Source: Bacillota bacterium (lineage in GTDB: Bacteria; Bacillota; Clostridia; Christensenellales; Aristaeellaceae). Taken from it: DNA of 64,000 nt. This document shows, in pieces, positions 1 to 7,798 of the stretch. Both the position numbers and the translations under genes were made by a program. Location of the stretch: assembly GCA_023425025.1 (NCBI GenBank), contig JAFADG010000014.1, positions 1 through 64,000 of the forward strand, written 5' to 3'. Within the stretch, counting starts at the first letter, position 1. Every line of letters starts with the position of its first letter. Below the pieces are notes generated by a model. That model saw only the letters and a program-made list of their open reading frames with translations. It made no database searches and had not been told where the DNA came from.

Positions 1-310
1 GATAAAGCGAGGCGGAGGAGGCTGGCGAAACGAGCAATGCGAACGGCAGTGAGCAGTGCGACGATTGAGCCAGATGGGGGATAAAGCGAGGCGGAGGAGG
101 CTGGCGAAACGAGCAATGCGAACGGCAGTGAGCAGTGCGACGATTGAGCCAGATGGGGGATAAAGCGAGGCGGAGGAGGCTGGCGAAACGAGCAATGCGA
201 ACGAGGCTCCTTTTGAAAGGAGCTGTCAGCGAAGCTGACTGAGGATTGGTTAGTGAGCAGTGCGACGATTGAGCCAGCCGGAACAAAGCCCCTTAAGAAT
301 CCCATATTCA
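1..310. repeat. Tandem 79-bp repeats with a nested 49-bp insert
   Basis: Two full copies (1-79 and 80-158) are identical and head to tail. A third begins at 159 and matches up to 203. It is then interrupted by 49 bases (204-252) holding two small hairpins, GCTCCTTT/AAAGGAGC and GTCAGC/GCTGAC, and resumes at 253 with GTGAGCAGTGCGACGATTGAG. The unit carries AAGCGAGGC, CGAAACGAGCAATGCGA and GTGCGACGATTGAG, which recur at 40400-40500. No open frame here looks like a gene. This is an intergenic repeat array, not a CRISPR, because the copies are contiguous with no spacers. Confidence 0.9.
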
Positions 311-348
311 GTGTGGCAGCAATGAAATGCGTTAATCAATACACAAGC

Positions 349-386
349 GAAAAAAAACGCAGGGGTGGTATAAAACCGCCCCTGCG
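349..386 (-). terminator. Intrinsic terminator of gdhA
   Basis: On the minus strand a stem of CGCAGGGG and CCCCTGCG, extended by GGT/ACC around a short loop, is followed by a run of eight T. It lies 84 bases past the gdhA stop. Confidence 0.85.
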
Positions 387-419
387 CTTTTGCTTGAGGA
401 TAATTATATATAGGGGATT

Positions 420-469
420 TTCAAGGGATGTATCCCTTGAACGGGATTCCCAGGGGCAGAGCCCCTGGG
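420..469. repeat. REP-like double hairpin after gdhA
   Basis: Two perfect palindromes lie side by side: TTCAAGGGAT/ATCCCTTGAA (420-441) and CCCAGGGGC/GCCCCTGGG (449-469). The second directly abuts the gdhA stop codon at 470-472. A GGGCTCCGCCCCTG motif of the same style lies at the serC stop near 40342. Confidence 0.7.
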
Positions 470-1807
470 TCACACCGCGCCCTGAGCCAGCATGGCCTCG
501 GCGACCTTGAGAAACCCGGCGATGTTGGCGCCGGCGATATAGTTGCCGGCCATGCCGTAGGTCTCCGCCGCTTCGGCGGATTTTTGGAAGATGTTTTTCA
601 TGATGTGGTAGAGCTTGGCATCCACTTCTTCAAAGGTCCAAGAAAGGCGCAGGCTGTTTTGGCTCATTTCCAGCGCGCTGACGGCGACGCCGCCGGCATT
701 GGCGGCCTTGCCCGGGGCAAGCAGTACGCCGTTTTGCTGGAGGATGTGGGCGGCCTCCAGGGTGCTGGGCATGTTCGCGCCTTCGGCGATGGCGATGACG
801 CCGTTTTTCACCAGGGCTCTGGCGGCCTCCGCGTCCAGCTCATTTTGCGTGGCGCAGGGCAGCGCGATGTCGCAGGGCACCGTCCAAATGCCGCGGAAAC
901 CGGGGGCATAGGCCGCGTGCGGCACGGAATCGCAATATTCCTTGATGCGCCCGCGTTTTACCTCCTTGATTTCCCTGACCAGCGCAAGGTTCACGCCCCG
1001 GTCATCTACAATATAGCCGTCGGAATCGCTCATGGCTACCACCAGGCCGCCCATTTGACTGATCTTTTCCGCGGCGTAAATGGCCACATTCCCGGAACCG
1101 GATACGGCCACGCGCTTGCCGGACACATCATGGCCGTGGTGGCGCAGCATTTCCTGGATCAGATAGCACAGGCCGAAGCCGGTGGCCTCCGTGCGGCCCA
1201 GGCTGCCGCCATAGGTGAGGCCCTTGCCGGTAAGCACGCCCTCATACAGGCCCGTCAAACGCTTGTACTGGCCGAACAGATACCCGATCTCCCGGCCGCC
1301 GACGCCGATATCCCCCGCGGGCACGTCGGTATTTTGACCGATATGGCGGTACAGCTCCGTCATAAAGCTTTGGCAAAAGCGCATGACCTCGTTATCGCTC
1401 TTGCCCTTGGGGTCAAAGTCGCTGCCGCCCTTGCCGCCGCCGATGGGCAGGCCTGTGAGGCTGTTTTTGAAAATTTGTTCAAAGCCAAGGAATTTAATAA
1501 TGGAAAGGTTCACGCTCGGATGAAGCCTCAAGCCGCCTTTAATGGGCCCCAGCGCGCTGTTAAACTGCACGCGGTATCCGCGGTTGACCCGCACGCGGCC
1601 GGCATCGTCAATCCAGGGCACGCGGAAGAGGATGGCCCGCTCCGGCTCCACCAGCCGCTCCACCAGGCCGGCCTGCTCGTATTCGGGATGGCGCCGGATC
1701 ACCGGGTCCAGCGTGGTCAGAACCTCCTGGGCTGCCTGAAGGAATTCTGGTTCGTGGGCATTGCGGGTTTGAAGCTCGTTCAGAACACGCATGGCATAGC
1801 TGGACAA
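470..1807 (-). CDS. gdhA: Glutamate dehydrogenase (NADP-type)
   Basis: Interconverts 2-oxoglutarate plus ammonia and glutamate in the cytosol. The order of motifs fits hexameric GdhA: EPERAILFRVPWIDD, then the substrate Lys region PIKGGLRLHP and PIGGGKGGSDFDPKGKSD, then GVGGREIGYLFGQYKR, and a Rossmann GSGNVA for the nucleotide. I chose a TTG start at 1807 because AAAGGAG lies nine bases upstream; this gives 445 residues, the usual family length. An upstream ATG at 1843 adds twelve residues but would put the ribosome site inside the gene. It is monocistronic, with a sigma-A promoter at 1883-1911 and a terminator at 349-386. The NADP preference is inferred from overall resemblance, not from a tested residue. 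Confidence 0.95.
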   Translation of the reverse strand: MSSYAMRVLNELQTRNAHEPEFLQAAQEVLTTLDPVIRRHPEYEQAGLVERLVEPERAILFRVPWIDDAGRVRVNRGYRVQFNSALGPIKGGLRLHPSVNLSIIKFLGFEQIFKNSLTGLPIGGGKGGSDFDPKGKSDNEVMRFCQSFMTELYRHIGQNTDVPAGDIGVGGREIGYLFGQYKRLTGLYEGVLTGKGLTYGGSLGRTEATGFGLCYLIQEMLRHHGHDVSGKRVAVSGSGNVAIYAAEKISQMGGLVVAMSDSDGYIVDDRGVNLALVREIKEVKRGRIKEYCDSVPHAAYAPGFRGIWTVPCDIALPCATQNELDAEAARALVKNGVIAIAEGANMPSTLEAAHILQQNGVLLAPGKAANAGGVAVSALEMSQNSLRLSWTFEEVDAKLYHIMKNIFQKSAEAAETYGMAGNYIAGANIAGFLKVAEAMLAQGAV

Positions 1808-1882
1808 AAAAAGCGCTCCTTTCATTTTCCAAGGACTTTTCATACCAATCCTTAAAACGGTTGTATGGCTGACAACGTTCCC

Positions 1883-1911
1883 ATTATACAGAGATTAAAT
1901 GCTTTTTTCAA
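1883..1911 (-). promoter_or_regulatory. gdhA promoter
   Basis: On the minus strand TTGAAA, a 17-base spacer and TATAAT. A small palindrome AATACGTATT (1910-1919) overlaps the upstream edge. Confidence 0.75.
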
Positions 1912-1947
1912 TACGTATTAATATGTCTTAAAAATCCATTTGGTTCA

Positions 1948-1976
1948 TTGACGCTGCATCATACAAAAGGTATAAT
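1948..1976 (+). promoter_or_regulatory. Promoter of the 2003 operon
   Basis: TTGACG, 17 bases, TATAAT, ending 26 bases before the start codon. It is divergent from the gdhA promoter. Confidence 0.75.
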
Positions 1977-2002
1977 GGGGCAAACCTTATTCTGGAGGAC
2001 GC

Positions 2003-3466
2003 ATGGAAGGCTTGTTTGTCGGTATGGCGGGCGGCGGCGCCGGGCGGTGCCTGAATGCTGTTGCGGATGCGGTCAGGAGGGCGAAGCATCCGGGCCGCCT
2101 TGCGTTTGGTGTTTGTCCCCATGACAATGTGGATCCCTCCCTTTTTTTCAAGGCCGCCGGCCGTGCCGCGCTGCGCTTGATGCCCGGGGACGGGCTGAGC
2201 GCCGCCAAAGCATGGCAGACGGTGTACGGCCTGTATGGGGGGCAGAAGTTTGCTTTGCAGCTGACGCCGGATGCCGTTTTTTCGCAGGATTGGGATGCGC
2301 TCTTGTCCTCAGCCCTTTCCCAGGCAGAGCCGGAAAGAAAACTGATCACGGGCGCTTTTTCCGCGGACGGGTCCCCCCGGGCGCTGGCCGTTCAAGGGTT
2401 TGATCCGGATGGCGGGCTGATTGCGGCGCCCGGCATGAGAATCGTACACGCGCGGCGCCCGCTTGATACGATGCTCCTGAATCCGGGGTTTGTATTCGGC
2501 AAGGGCGAATGGATGCGCTTGGCCAGGGAAGGCGGCTGGGATGGTACAAGCGTGCTGGCCTTGTCCATTGAGGCTTTTGCGGCCGGTTTCCAGGCATATG
2601 CAAACCATCTGCCTGCGTTTGAATCCATCCCAAGCGCTCCATTGCTGCCGGAGCGCTTGCCGGAGGGGGAGCTTTCCGCCCTGGCGCCGGAGTTTGAGGC
2701 GGCGGCCGGCATACGCTTTTGCGCACGGGAGGCGGATGCCGGGGCCAGGCTGGGCGTCTATACGCAGGATGGCCGCTATCCCGTTCAGCTTTCCCTGGCG
2801 GACGGGCTGCGCCAGTATGCAAAAAGGCGCTGGGAGACGTCCATTTCCCGGGTGATGCTGGCCACAGCCCTTGGCGAAGCCCCCGGCCGCCTGCCCCTGG
2901 ACATGCACCTGATGATGTTTCAAAATATGGCGGAATTGAAGCGCCTGTCCCTGTGCTGCTATTGCCTGCCGGATAGGGCAAAGCGCTTGCAGAAGATTCT
3001 GCCCAACACCTATGCCCGGCGGGAGGCGGAGGGTGAGCTGCCTTCTTTCAGTGACGGGGACGCCTTTTTGCGTAGCAAGCCGCATTTCATTGCCGAAGCC
3101 GCGGCGCAGTTTCCGGCCCATTCCCATTACGGCTGGATCGACATGGATTACATCAAGCATCCCGTATACGAGAACGCCGTGTTCCTGTGGGACAAGCTCA
3201 CCGATGACAAAATCCATCTAGCCTGCGTGAACGGCATGGTGGATGCCGGCCTTGTCATCGTTCCCAGGGCCAGGGTGGACTGGCTGGTGGAGACGGCGGA
3301 TGTGTTAAGCCCCGATCCTTCCATGGGCCCGGGGGATAAGGCACTGTTCAAATGCCTGACGGATACGTATCCCGACGCTTTTGTCATCCATCCCATGGAC
3401 AGGCAGCACATGCTGCTATCGCAGTGCCAGCCCATGATTTCCGGAGGAATGCTGTATGATGCCTAA
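2003..3466 (+). CDS. Two-domain protein of unknown function, glycosyltransferase-like
   Basis: I do not recognise this 487-residue protein with certainty. The first half (about 1-220) starts with a short hydrophobic strand and a DNVDPSLFF stretch and later has LLNPGFVFGKGEW, reminiscent of GT-A-type glycosyltransferases. The second half (about 260-487) has YGWIDMDYIKHPVYEN and a late DAFVIHPMDR, which recalls the HtrL/YibB family of glycosyltransferase-like proteins. There is no signal peptide or membrane segment. The start has TGGAGGA five bases upstream and its own promoter. The next gene, a thioesterase, overlaps its 3' end by 11 bases, so the two are co-transcribed. Function is inference only. 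Confidence 0.7.
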   Translation: MEGLFVGMAGGGAGRCLNAVADAVRRAKHPGRLAFGVCPHDNVDPSLFFKAAGRAALRLMPGDGLSAAKAWQTVYGLYGGQKFALQLTPDAVFSQDWDALLSSALSQAEPERKLITGAFSADGSPRALAVQGFDPDGGLIAAPGMRIVHARRPLDTMLLNPGFVFGKGEWMRLAREGGWDGTSVLALSIEAFAAGFQAYANHLPAFESIPSAPLLPERLPEGELSALAPEFEAAAGIRFCAREADAGARLGVYTQDGRYPVQLSLADGLRQYAKRRWETSISRVMLATALGEAPGRLPLDMHLMMFQNMAELKRLSLCCYCLPDRAKRLQKILPNTYARREAEGELPSFSDGDAFLRSKPHFIAEAAAQFPAHSHYGWIDMDYIKHPVYENAVFLWDKLTDDKIHLACVNGMVDAGLVIVPRARVDWLVETADVLSPDPSMGPGDKALFKCLTDTYPDAFVIHPMDRQHMLLSQCQPMISGGMLYDA

Positions 3467-3926
3467 AAAGGTTTCCGACTCCCGCACCGAGCAGGTGCAC
3501 ATCGTTTTGCCGGAGGATATCAACGGCTACAGCCGCCTGTTTGGCGGCCGGCTGATGGCGTGGATCGATATTGTGGCGGCCGTGGTCGCCCGCCGGCACA
3601 GCGGCCGGGAGGTCACCACCGCCTGCGTGGACAGGCTGGAATTTCAGGCCGGGGCGCATTTGAATTCCACCATCGTATTGACCGGCTGCATTACGTATGT
3701 CGGCCACACCAGCATGGAGGTGCGGGTGGACACCTATGCCGAGGCGCTGGATGGCACAAGGCAGCGGGTCAACCGCGCTTACCTGGTGATGGTCGCGCTG
3801 GATGAAAATCAAAAACCCACCCCCGTGCCGCCCCTTGAGCTGGAAACAGACAAGGAGCGCAGGGAGTGGGAAGGCGGCGTACGCCGCAGCGAGCTTAGAA
3901 AAATCCGCAGCGAGGAGCATTTTTAG
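3456..3926 (+). CDS. Acyl-CoA thioesterase (hotdog, YkhA/YciA type)
   Basis: Hydrolyses acyl-CoA thioesters in the cytosol. The 156-residue single hotdog fold begins with the conserved stretch NGYSRLFGGRLMAWIDIVAA, followed by TACVDRLEFQAG and TYVGHTSMEVRV, the usual order for the YkhA/YciA group. The start is ATG 3456 (or the adjacent 3459) with CCGGAGGA upstream, inside the end of the preceding gene. Its stop overlaps by four bases the stop of a convergent gene at 3923, with no terminator between. Confidence 0.9.
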   Translation: MMPKKVSDSRTEQVHIVLPEDINGYSRLFGGRLMAWIDIVAAVVARRHSGREVTTACVDRLEFQAGAHLNSTIVLTGCITYVGHTSMEVRVDTYAEALDGTRQRVNRAYLVMVALDENQKPTPVPPLELETDKERREWEGGVRRSELRKIRSEEHF

Positions 3927-4330
3927 GCTTGCCCGGACAGGAACTCGAAGAGGACCAGGCAGATGCTTGCCAGCAGCAGATGAAGGCCGCCGGCCAGCAG
4001 CAAAAAGCCATAGCTGCCTTGCTTTTGATGCTTTCTTTGACGGTAATCCACAAAGGATTCGGGGTTCCTGCCCCTGCCCGGGCCGGGGAGCAGCAGGTTG
4101 AACACGTTCCGGGAAGCGTAGGCCAGGGTATCGAAAATGCCGTTGTTCGAAACCATGACCATCAGGCCGCCGCCCAACAGCAGCACGGCCGGCAGAAAAA
4201 AGGCGTCGCACAGCGTACGCAGGATGCGCACCGGTTCACCCATGGAAAACACATCCTTCAAAGCGCATACTGAGAGCGCTATGAAAGCACCAAACAGAAA
4301 AGCCACAGCCGTTCGCAGAGCCTTTTTCAT
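3923..4330 (-). CDS. DUF3899-type small membrane protein
   Basis: A 135-residue protein with membrane segments near residues 5-24, 42-60 and 108-128. The middle has MVMVSNNGIFDTLAYASRNVF and ESFVDYRQRKHQK, the layout of the DUF3899 family, whose function is unknown. Its ATG overlaps the oppF stop (ATGA), making it the last gene of the opp operon. Whether it works with the transporter is unknown. Confidence 0.75.
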   Translation of the reverse strand: MKKALRTAVAFLFGAFIALSVCALKDVFSMGEPVRILRTLCDAFFLPAVLLLGGGLMVMVSNNGIFDTLAYASRNVFNLLLPGPGRGRNPESFVDYRQRKHQKQGSYGFLLLAGGLHLLLASICLVLFEFLSGQA

Positions 4331-5646
4331 TTCAGTTCCTTTTGGTATTGCGCAAATTCAGCGTCATTGCAGTGCACAAAATGCCCCGGCGCGATTTCCC
4401 GCATGGCGGGCTTATCAACCGTATAATCGTGCTCCTTGGCGGGGATATAGGTTACACGCTTGCGGCGCTTTTCATAATGCGGGTCAGGGTAGGGGATGGC
4501 CGAAAGCAGCGACTTTGTGTAGGGGTGCAGCGGGTGCCTGAACAGCTCGTCGGATGTGGCCAGCTCCACAATCTTGCCAAAGTGCATGACGGCAATGCGG
4601 TCGCTGAAATATTTTACAACCGACAGGTTATGGGCGATAAACAGTATGGTCAGGCCCATGCGGTTGCGCAAATCGTTCAACAGATTGATCACCTGGGCCT
4701 GAATGCTGACATCCAGTGCGGAAATCGGCTCGTCCGCAATAATCAGATCCGGTTCCATGACAATGGCCCGGGCGATGCCGATCCTCTGCCGCTGGCCGCC
4801 GGAGAACTCGTGGGGATAGCGGTCCGCGTGCTCGGGCACCAGGCCCACCAGATCCAGCATTTCAAACACCTTGCGGTCAATGTACTTTTTATCCTTGACG
4901 CCGCGAATAATCAGGCCCTCGGCAATAATCTCCCGAACCGTCATGCGGGGGTTGATGGACGCAATGGGGTCCTGAAAGATCATTTGCATTTTGGACATGA
5001 TCGTATCCTTGGCCGCGGCGGTCAGCCTGCTTTGATAGGCGGCTTCCTCCTCGGCCATTTTCGCGCGGATGACTTCCTGCTCGCTGCCCGAAGCGTGGGA
5101 AAGCTGTTCGTTCAGCGCCTGCAGGGCCTGGGCATGCTCCTGCTCGATCAAGGTTTTCTGCTTCATGCGGTAGGCGGCATTGCTGCCTTTGGCGTCTGCC
5201 CTGGCGGACGCGGCCTGATCCAAAAGCTCTTTGAGACAGGCGCCCAGGCGGGCCTTTTCGGCGGCGATCAGCTGCTGTGTCTTTTCTTCAAGGGAATCCT
5301 TGTTTTGCGGCTGCAGGCGAATGTCTTCCTTCAGCCTGGCGGTCAACTGCCGCACATAGGCGCGGCTGTTCTGCCGTTCCGCCTGCTCCATCTGGTGTAC
5401 GCCTTCCACGCCGGCTGATATGCGCTGGCCGTTGAACCACACATTGCCGCCGGTGGGCTCATATAGCTTGATGATCGCGCGGCCGATGGTGGTCTTGCCG
5501 CAGCCGCTTTCACCGACCAGGCCAAACACTTCGCCCTTTTTGATTTCAAAGCTCACATCGTCCACAGCTTTCAGCAGGCTTTGGCCTAGCTTGAAATACT
5601 GCTTCAGGTGCTCCACTTTCAACAAAACGTCCTGCTCACTGCGCAT
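4327..5646 (-). CDS. oppF: Oligopeptide ABC transporter ATPase with coiled-coil insert (OppF-like)
   Basis: One of two ATPases powering peptide uptake on the inner membrane face. Walker A GESGCGKTT is near residue 45, Q-loop MIFQDP near 224, signature FSGGQRQRIGIARAI, Walker B DLIIADEPISALD, and the OppF C-terminal region with HPLHPYTKSLLSAIP. It is 439 residues against about 320 normally. The extra roughly 115 residues (about 80-210), rich in Glu, Lys, Gln and Ala, are predicted helical and sit between the Walker A lobe and the Q-loop. Its start overlaps oppD by 11 bases. Confidence 0.93.
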   Translation of the reverse strand: MRSEQDVLLKVEHLKQYFKLGQSLLKAVDDVSFEIKKGEVFGLVGESGCGKTTIGRAIIKLYEPTGGNVWFNGQRISAGVEGVHQMEQAERQNSRAYVRQLTARLKEDIRLQPQNKDSLEEKTQQLIAAEKARLGACLKELLDQAASARADAKGSNAAYRMKQKTLIEQEHAQALQALNEQLSHASGSEQEVIRAKMAEEEAAYQSRLTAAAKDTIMSKMQMIFQDPIASINPRMTVREIIAEGLIIRGVKDKKYIDRKVFEMLDLVGLVPEHADRYPHEFSGGQRQRIGIARAIVMEPDLIIADEPISALDVSIQAQVINLLNDLRNRMGLTILFIAHNLSVVKYFSDRIAVMHFGKIVELATSDELFRHPLHPYTKSLLSAIPYPDPHYEKRRKRVTYIPAKEHDYTVDKPAMREIAPGHFVHCNDAEFAQYQKELK

Positions 5647-7798
5647 GGCTTTCTTCCTCCAGCCGCTTCATTCTTGCGATCCGCTCCGTCACGATGGCAG
5701 GCGGGTTTACCTTCGGCGCATCCGGATGCAGTAGCCAGGTGGCGGCATAATGGGTGTCGCTCACCTTGAAGAAAGGCGGTTCCTGCTCAAAGTCGATTTG
5801 CAGCGCGTGCTGATTGCGGGCGGCAAAAGCGTCGCCTTTTGGCGGGATGATCATATTGGGCGGCGTACCGGGAATGGCGAACAGCTTTTCCTTTGTATCC
5901 AGGTCAGGCATGGAGGAAAGCAGCGCCCAGGTATAGGGGTGGGACGGCTCATAGAAAATATCGTCCGATTTGCCGTACTCGACGACCTTGCCGGCATACA
6001 TGACGGCGATGCGGTCCGCCATATTGGCAACAACGCCAAGGTCGTGGGTGATGAATATGATGGAAAGGCCGCGCTCCCGTTTCAGCTGGTTGATGAGCTC
6101 CAGAATCTGGGATTGTATGGTCACATCCAGCGCGGTGGTAGGCTCATCGCAGATCAGGATATCCGGGTTGGCGGACAGGGCAATGGCGATAACGATGCGC
6201 TGGCGCATGCCGCCGGAAAACTGGAAAGGAAACTGGCGGTAGCGCTTGCGGGGCTCGCTGATGCCGACCTCGCTCATCAATTCCAGCGCTTTGTGCTTTG
6301 CGCCCTGCCTGGTCAGCTTATCCGCGCAGTGGGACGCCTGCAGCTTTAAGTAATCGATCAAACCGGCTGCCATGCGATCAAATTGAACGGCGCTTTCGGC
6401 GTTTATTTTGGCGGTGTAGGAGGCGATGACATTCTCCACCGCTTTTTTCATGTTTGCCCGGGTGGCATCCAAATCGGTCAATATGGCGGGCACAACCTTG
6501 GACGCGTCCTTGCCGGCGGCAATCAGACGCTTGTATTGGGCGGTTTGCTTTGCCTCCCGCCCAAGTTCCCTGAGGTTGTTTCTTTTGCCGTCAAAATACT
6601 TGTTGATGGCGGCGTGCAGGCTGGAGGCGAATATATACTCCGCGTTGTCCTTGTGTATATCCAGCCTGTCAATGCAGCGGTACACCTGCCGACCCAATTC
6701 GGCCCCGGCTTTGCGAAGCTGCTTTTTATCAAAATCATCCGCGCTAAAAAGCATAAGGGCGGAGCGCATAGGCTCCAGCGCGCTCTTTTTCCGCTCAATG
6801 GACTGCAAATAGGAATGGCGTACGCCAAGACTGACATCCTGAAGGAAGTCACGCATAAAGTGATCATCCAGATACTTTTGCGAAAGGGAGTTCAGAACAT
6901 TGATGTCGCTGATTTCAGTATTCGGCTGATGATGCTTTTCATAATAGCCCAGGCTGAAAAAATTGGGCTTCGTGCCGGCCAGGGCGTCCTTCAAAACAGA
7001 TTGAACCTTTATCAAAAGGTCCTTGAGGGGCTGACCGTCCCCGCCCTTTGCATAAGCCTCTATCTGGGCATTCAGCTTTTCAAGATGCTTTGGCAGCTCG
7101 GATTTTTCCTTGGGCAGGAAGTAGGTGTGATAGCACTGCCCGGCCAGCCTGGCGATGCGGCGCGCTTGTGCGGCGTTGTCTTTCACATTGCCCGCAATCA
7201 AATCGATCAGCAATGCTTCGATGCTGCCAACCGCCGCATACGCAAAATCGGACACAGCATCGTATGCCGTTTCCAGCACGATGCTTTCATTCACGATTGC
7301 ACGGAAGGCCGAAATTTTTTCGGCCGTTTTCTTCCTTGCGTCGGCCGTATTGGATTGCGCTTGGTTGATGCTCTCTTCCAGAAGCCTGAACATGCGCCGA
7401 AGAATGATGCCGGCATTCCTGCGCCGCTCCTTGTTGTTGAGCAGCATGGCCTCGGTCAGCTGCTTGCCGATGCGGATGATGGGGTTCAGGCTGGAAAGCG
7501 GGTCCTGAAAAATCATGGACAGCTTGTCGCCCCGCAGCAGCTGGAATTCGCTTTCCGGCAGCTTGAGCAGGTCTTTGCCGTCGTAAATAATTTCCCCGTT
7601 GTCCACAATGGCGTTCGGGGCCAAAATGCCCATGACGGCCCTGGCGGTAACGGATTTGCCGGAGCCGGATTCGCCGACGATGGCCAGTGTTTCCCCCTTG
7701 TTCAATTGAAAGCTGATATCCCGTACGGCCTTCACGGTGCCGTTGTTTGTGCGGAAGGAGATACGCAGGTTCTTGACATCCAAAATAGGCGGCATCAT
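5636..7798 (-). CDS. oppD: Oligopeptide ABC transporter ATPase with very large insert (OppD-like)
   Basis: Partner ATPase of OppF. Walker A GESGSGKS is at 42-49, Q-loop MIFQDPLSSLNP at about 95-106, signature FSGGMRQRIVIAIALS near 528, Walker B DILICDEPTTALD and an OppD-style tail with HPYTWALLSSMPD. At 720 residues it is about twice the family length. Around 370 residues, from about 122 to 500, are inserted in the helical subdomain, after which normal family sequence resumes at KALELMSEVGI. The insert is helical and charged and I do not recognise it. Frame and motifs are intact on both sides, so it is not a frameshift or a fusion of two ATPases. The start overlaps the oppC stop by four bases. 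Confidence 0.93.
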   Translation of the reverse strand: MMPPILDVKNLRISFRTNNGTVKAVRDISFQLNKGETLAIVGESGSGKSVTARAVMGILAPNAIVDNGEIIYDGKDLLKLPESEFQLLRGDKLSMIFQDPLSSLNPIIRIGKQLTEAMLLNNKERRRNAGIILRRMFRLLEESINQAQSNTADARKKTAEKISAFRAIVNESIVLETAYDAVSDFAYAAVGSIEALLIDLIAGNVKDNAAQARRIARLAGQCYHTYFLPKEKSELPKHLEKLNAQIEAYAKGGDGQPLKDLLIKVQSVLKDALAGTKPNFFSLGYYEKHHQPNTEISDINVLNSLSQKYLDDHFMRDFLQDVSLGVRHSYLQSIERKKSALEPMRSALMLFSADDFDKKQLRKAGAELGRQVYRCIDRLDIHKDNAEYIFASSLHAAINKYFDGKRNNLRELGREAKQTAQYKRLIAAGKDASKVVPAILTDLDATRANMKKAVENVIASYTAKINAESAVQFDRMAAGLIDYLKLQASHCADKLTRQGAKHKALELMSEVGISEPRKRYRQFPFQFSGGMRQRIVIAIALSANPDILICDEPTTALDVTIQSQILELINQLKRERGLSIIFITHDLGVVANMADRIAVMYAGKVVEYGKSDDIFYEPSHPYTWALLSSMPDLDTKEKLFAIPGTPPNMIIPPKGDAFAARNQHALQIDFEQEPPFFKVSDTHYAATWLLHPDAPKVNPPAIVTERIARMKRLEEESHAQ

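Noticed and set aside
1..310. CRISPR-like array
   Set aside because: The units are contiguous with no spacers, and one copy is split by another repeat.
428..1855. 475-codon plus-strand frame
   Set aside because: It is the antisense shadow of gdhA, which has all family motifs; the plus frame has none.
5636..7798. OppD as a frameshifted or fused gene
   Set aside because: Walker A, Q-loop, signature and Walker B are in one frame and family sequence resumes right after the insert.
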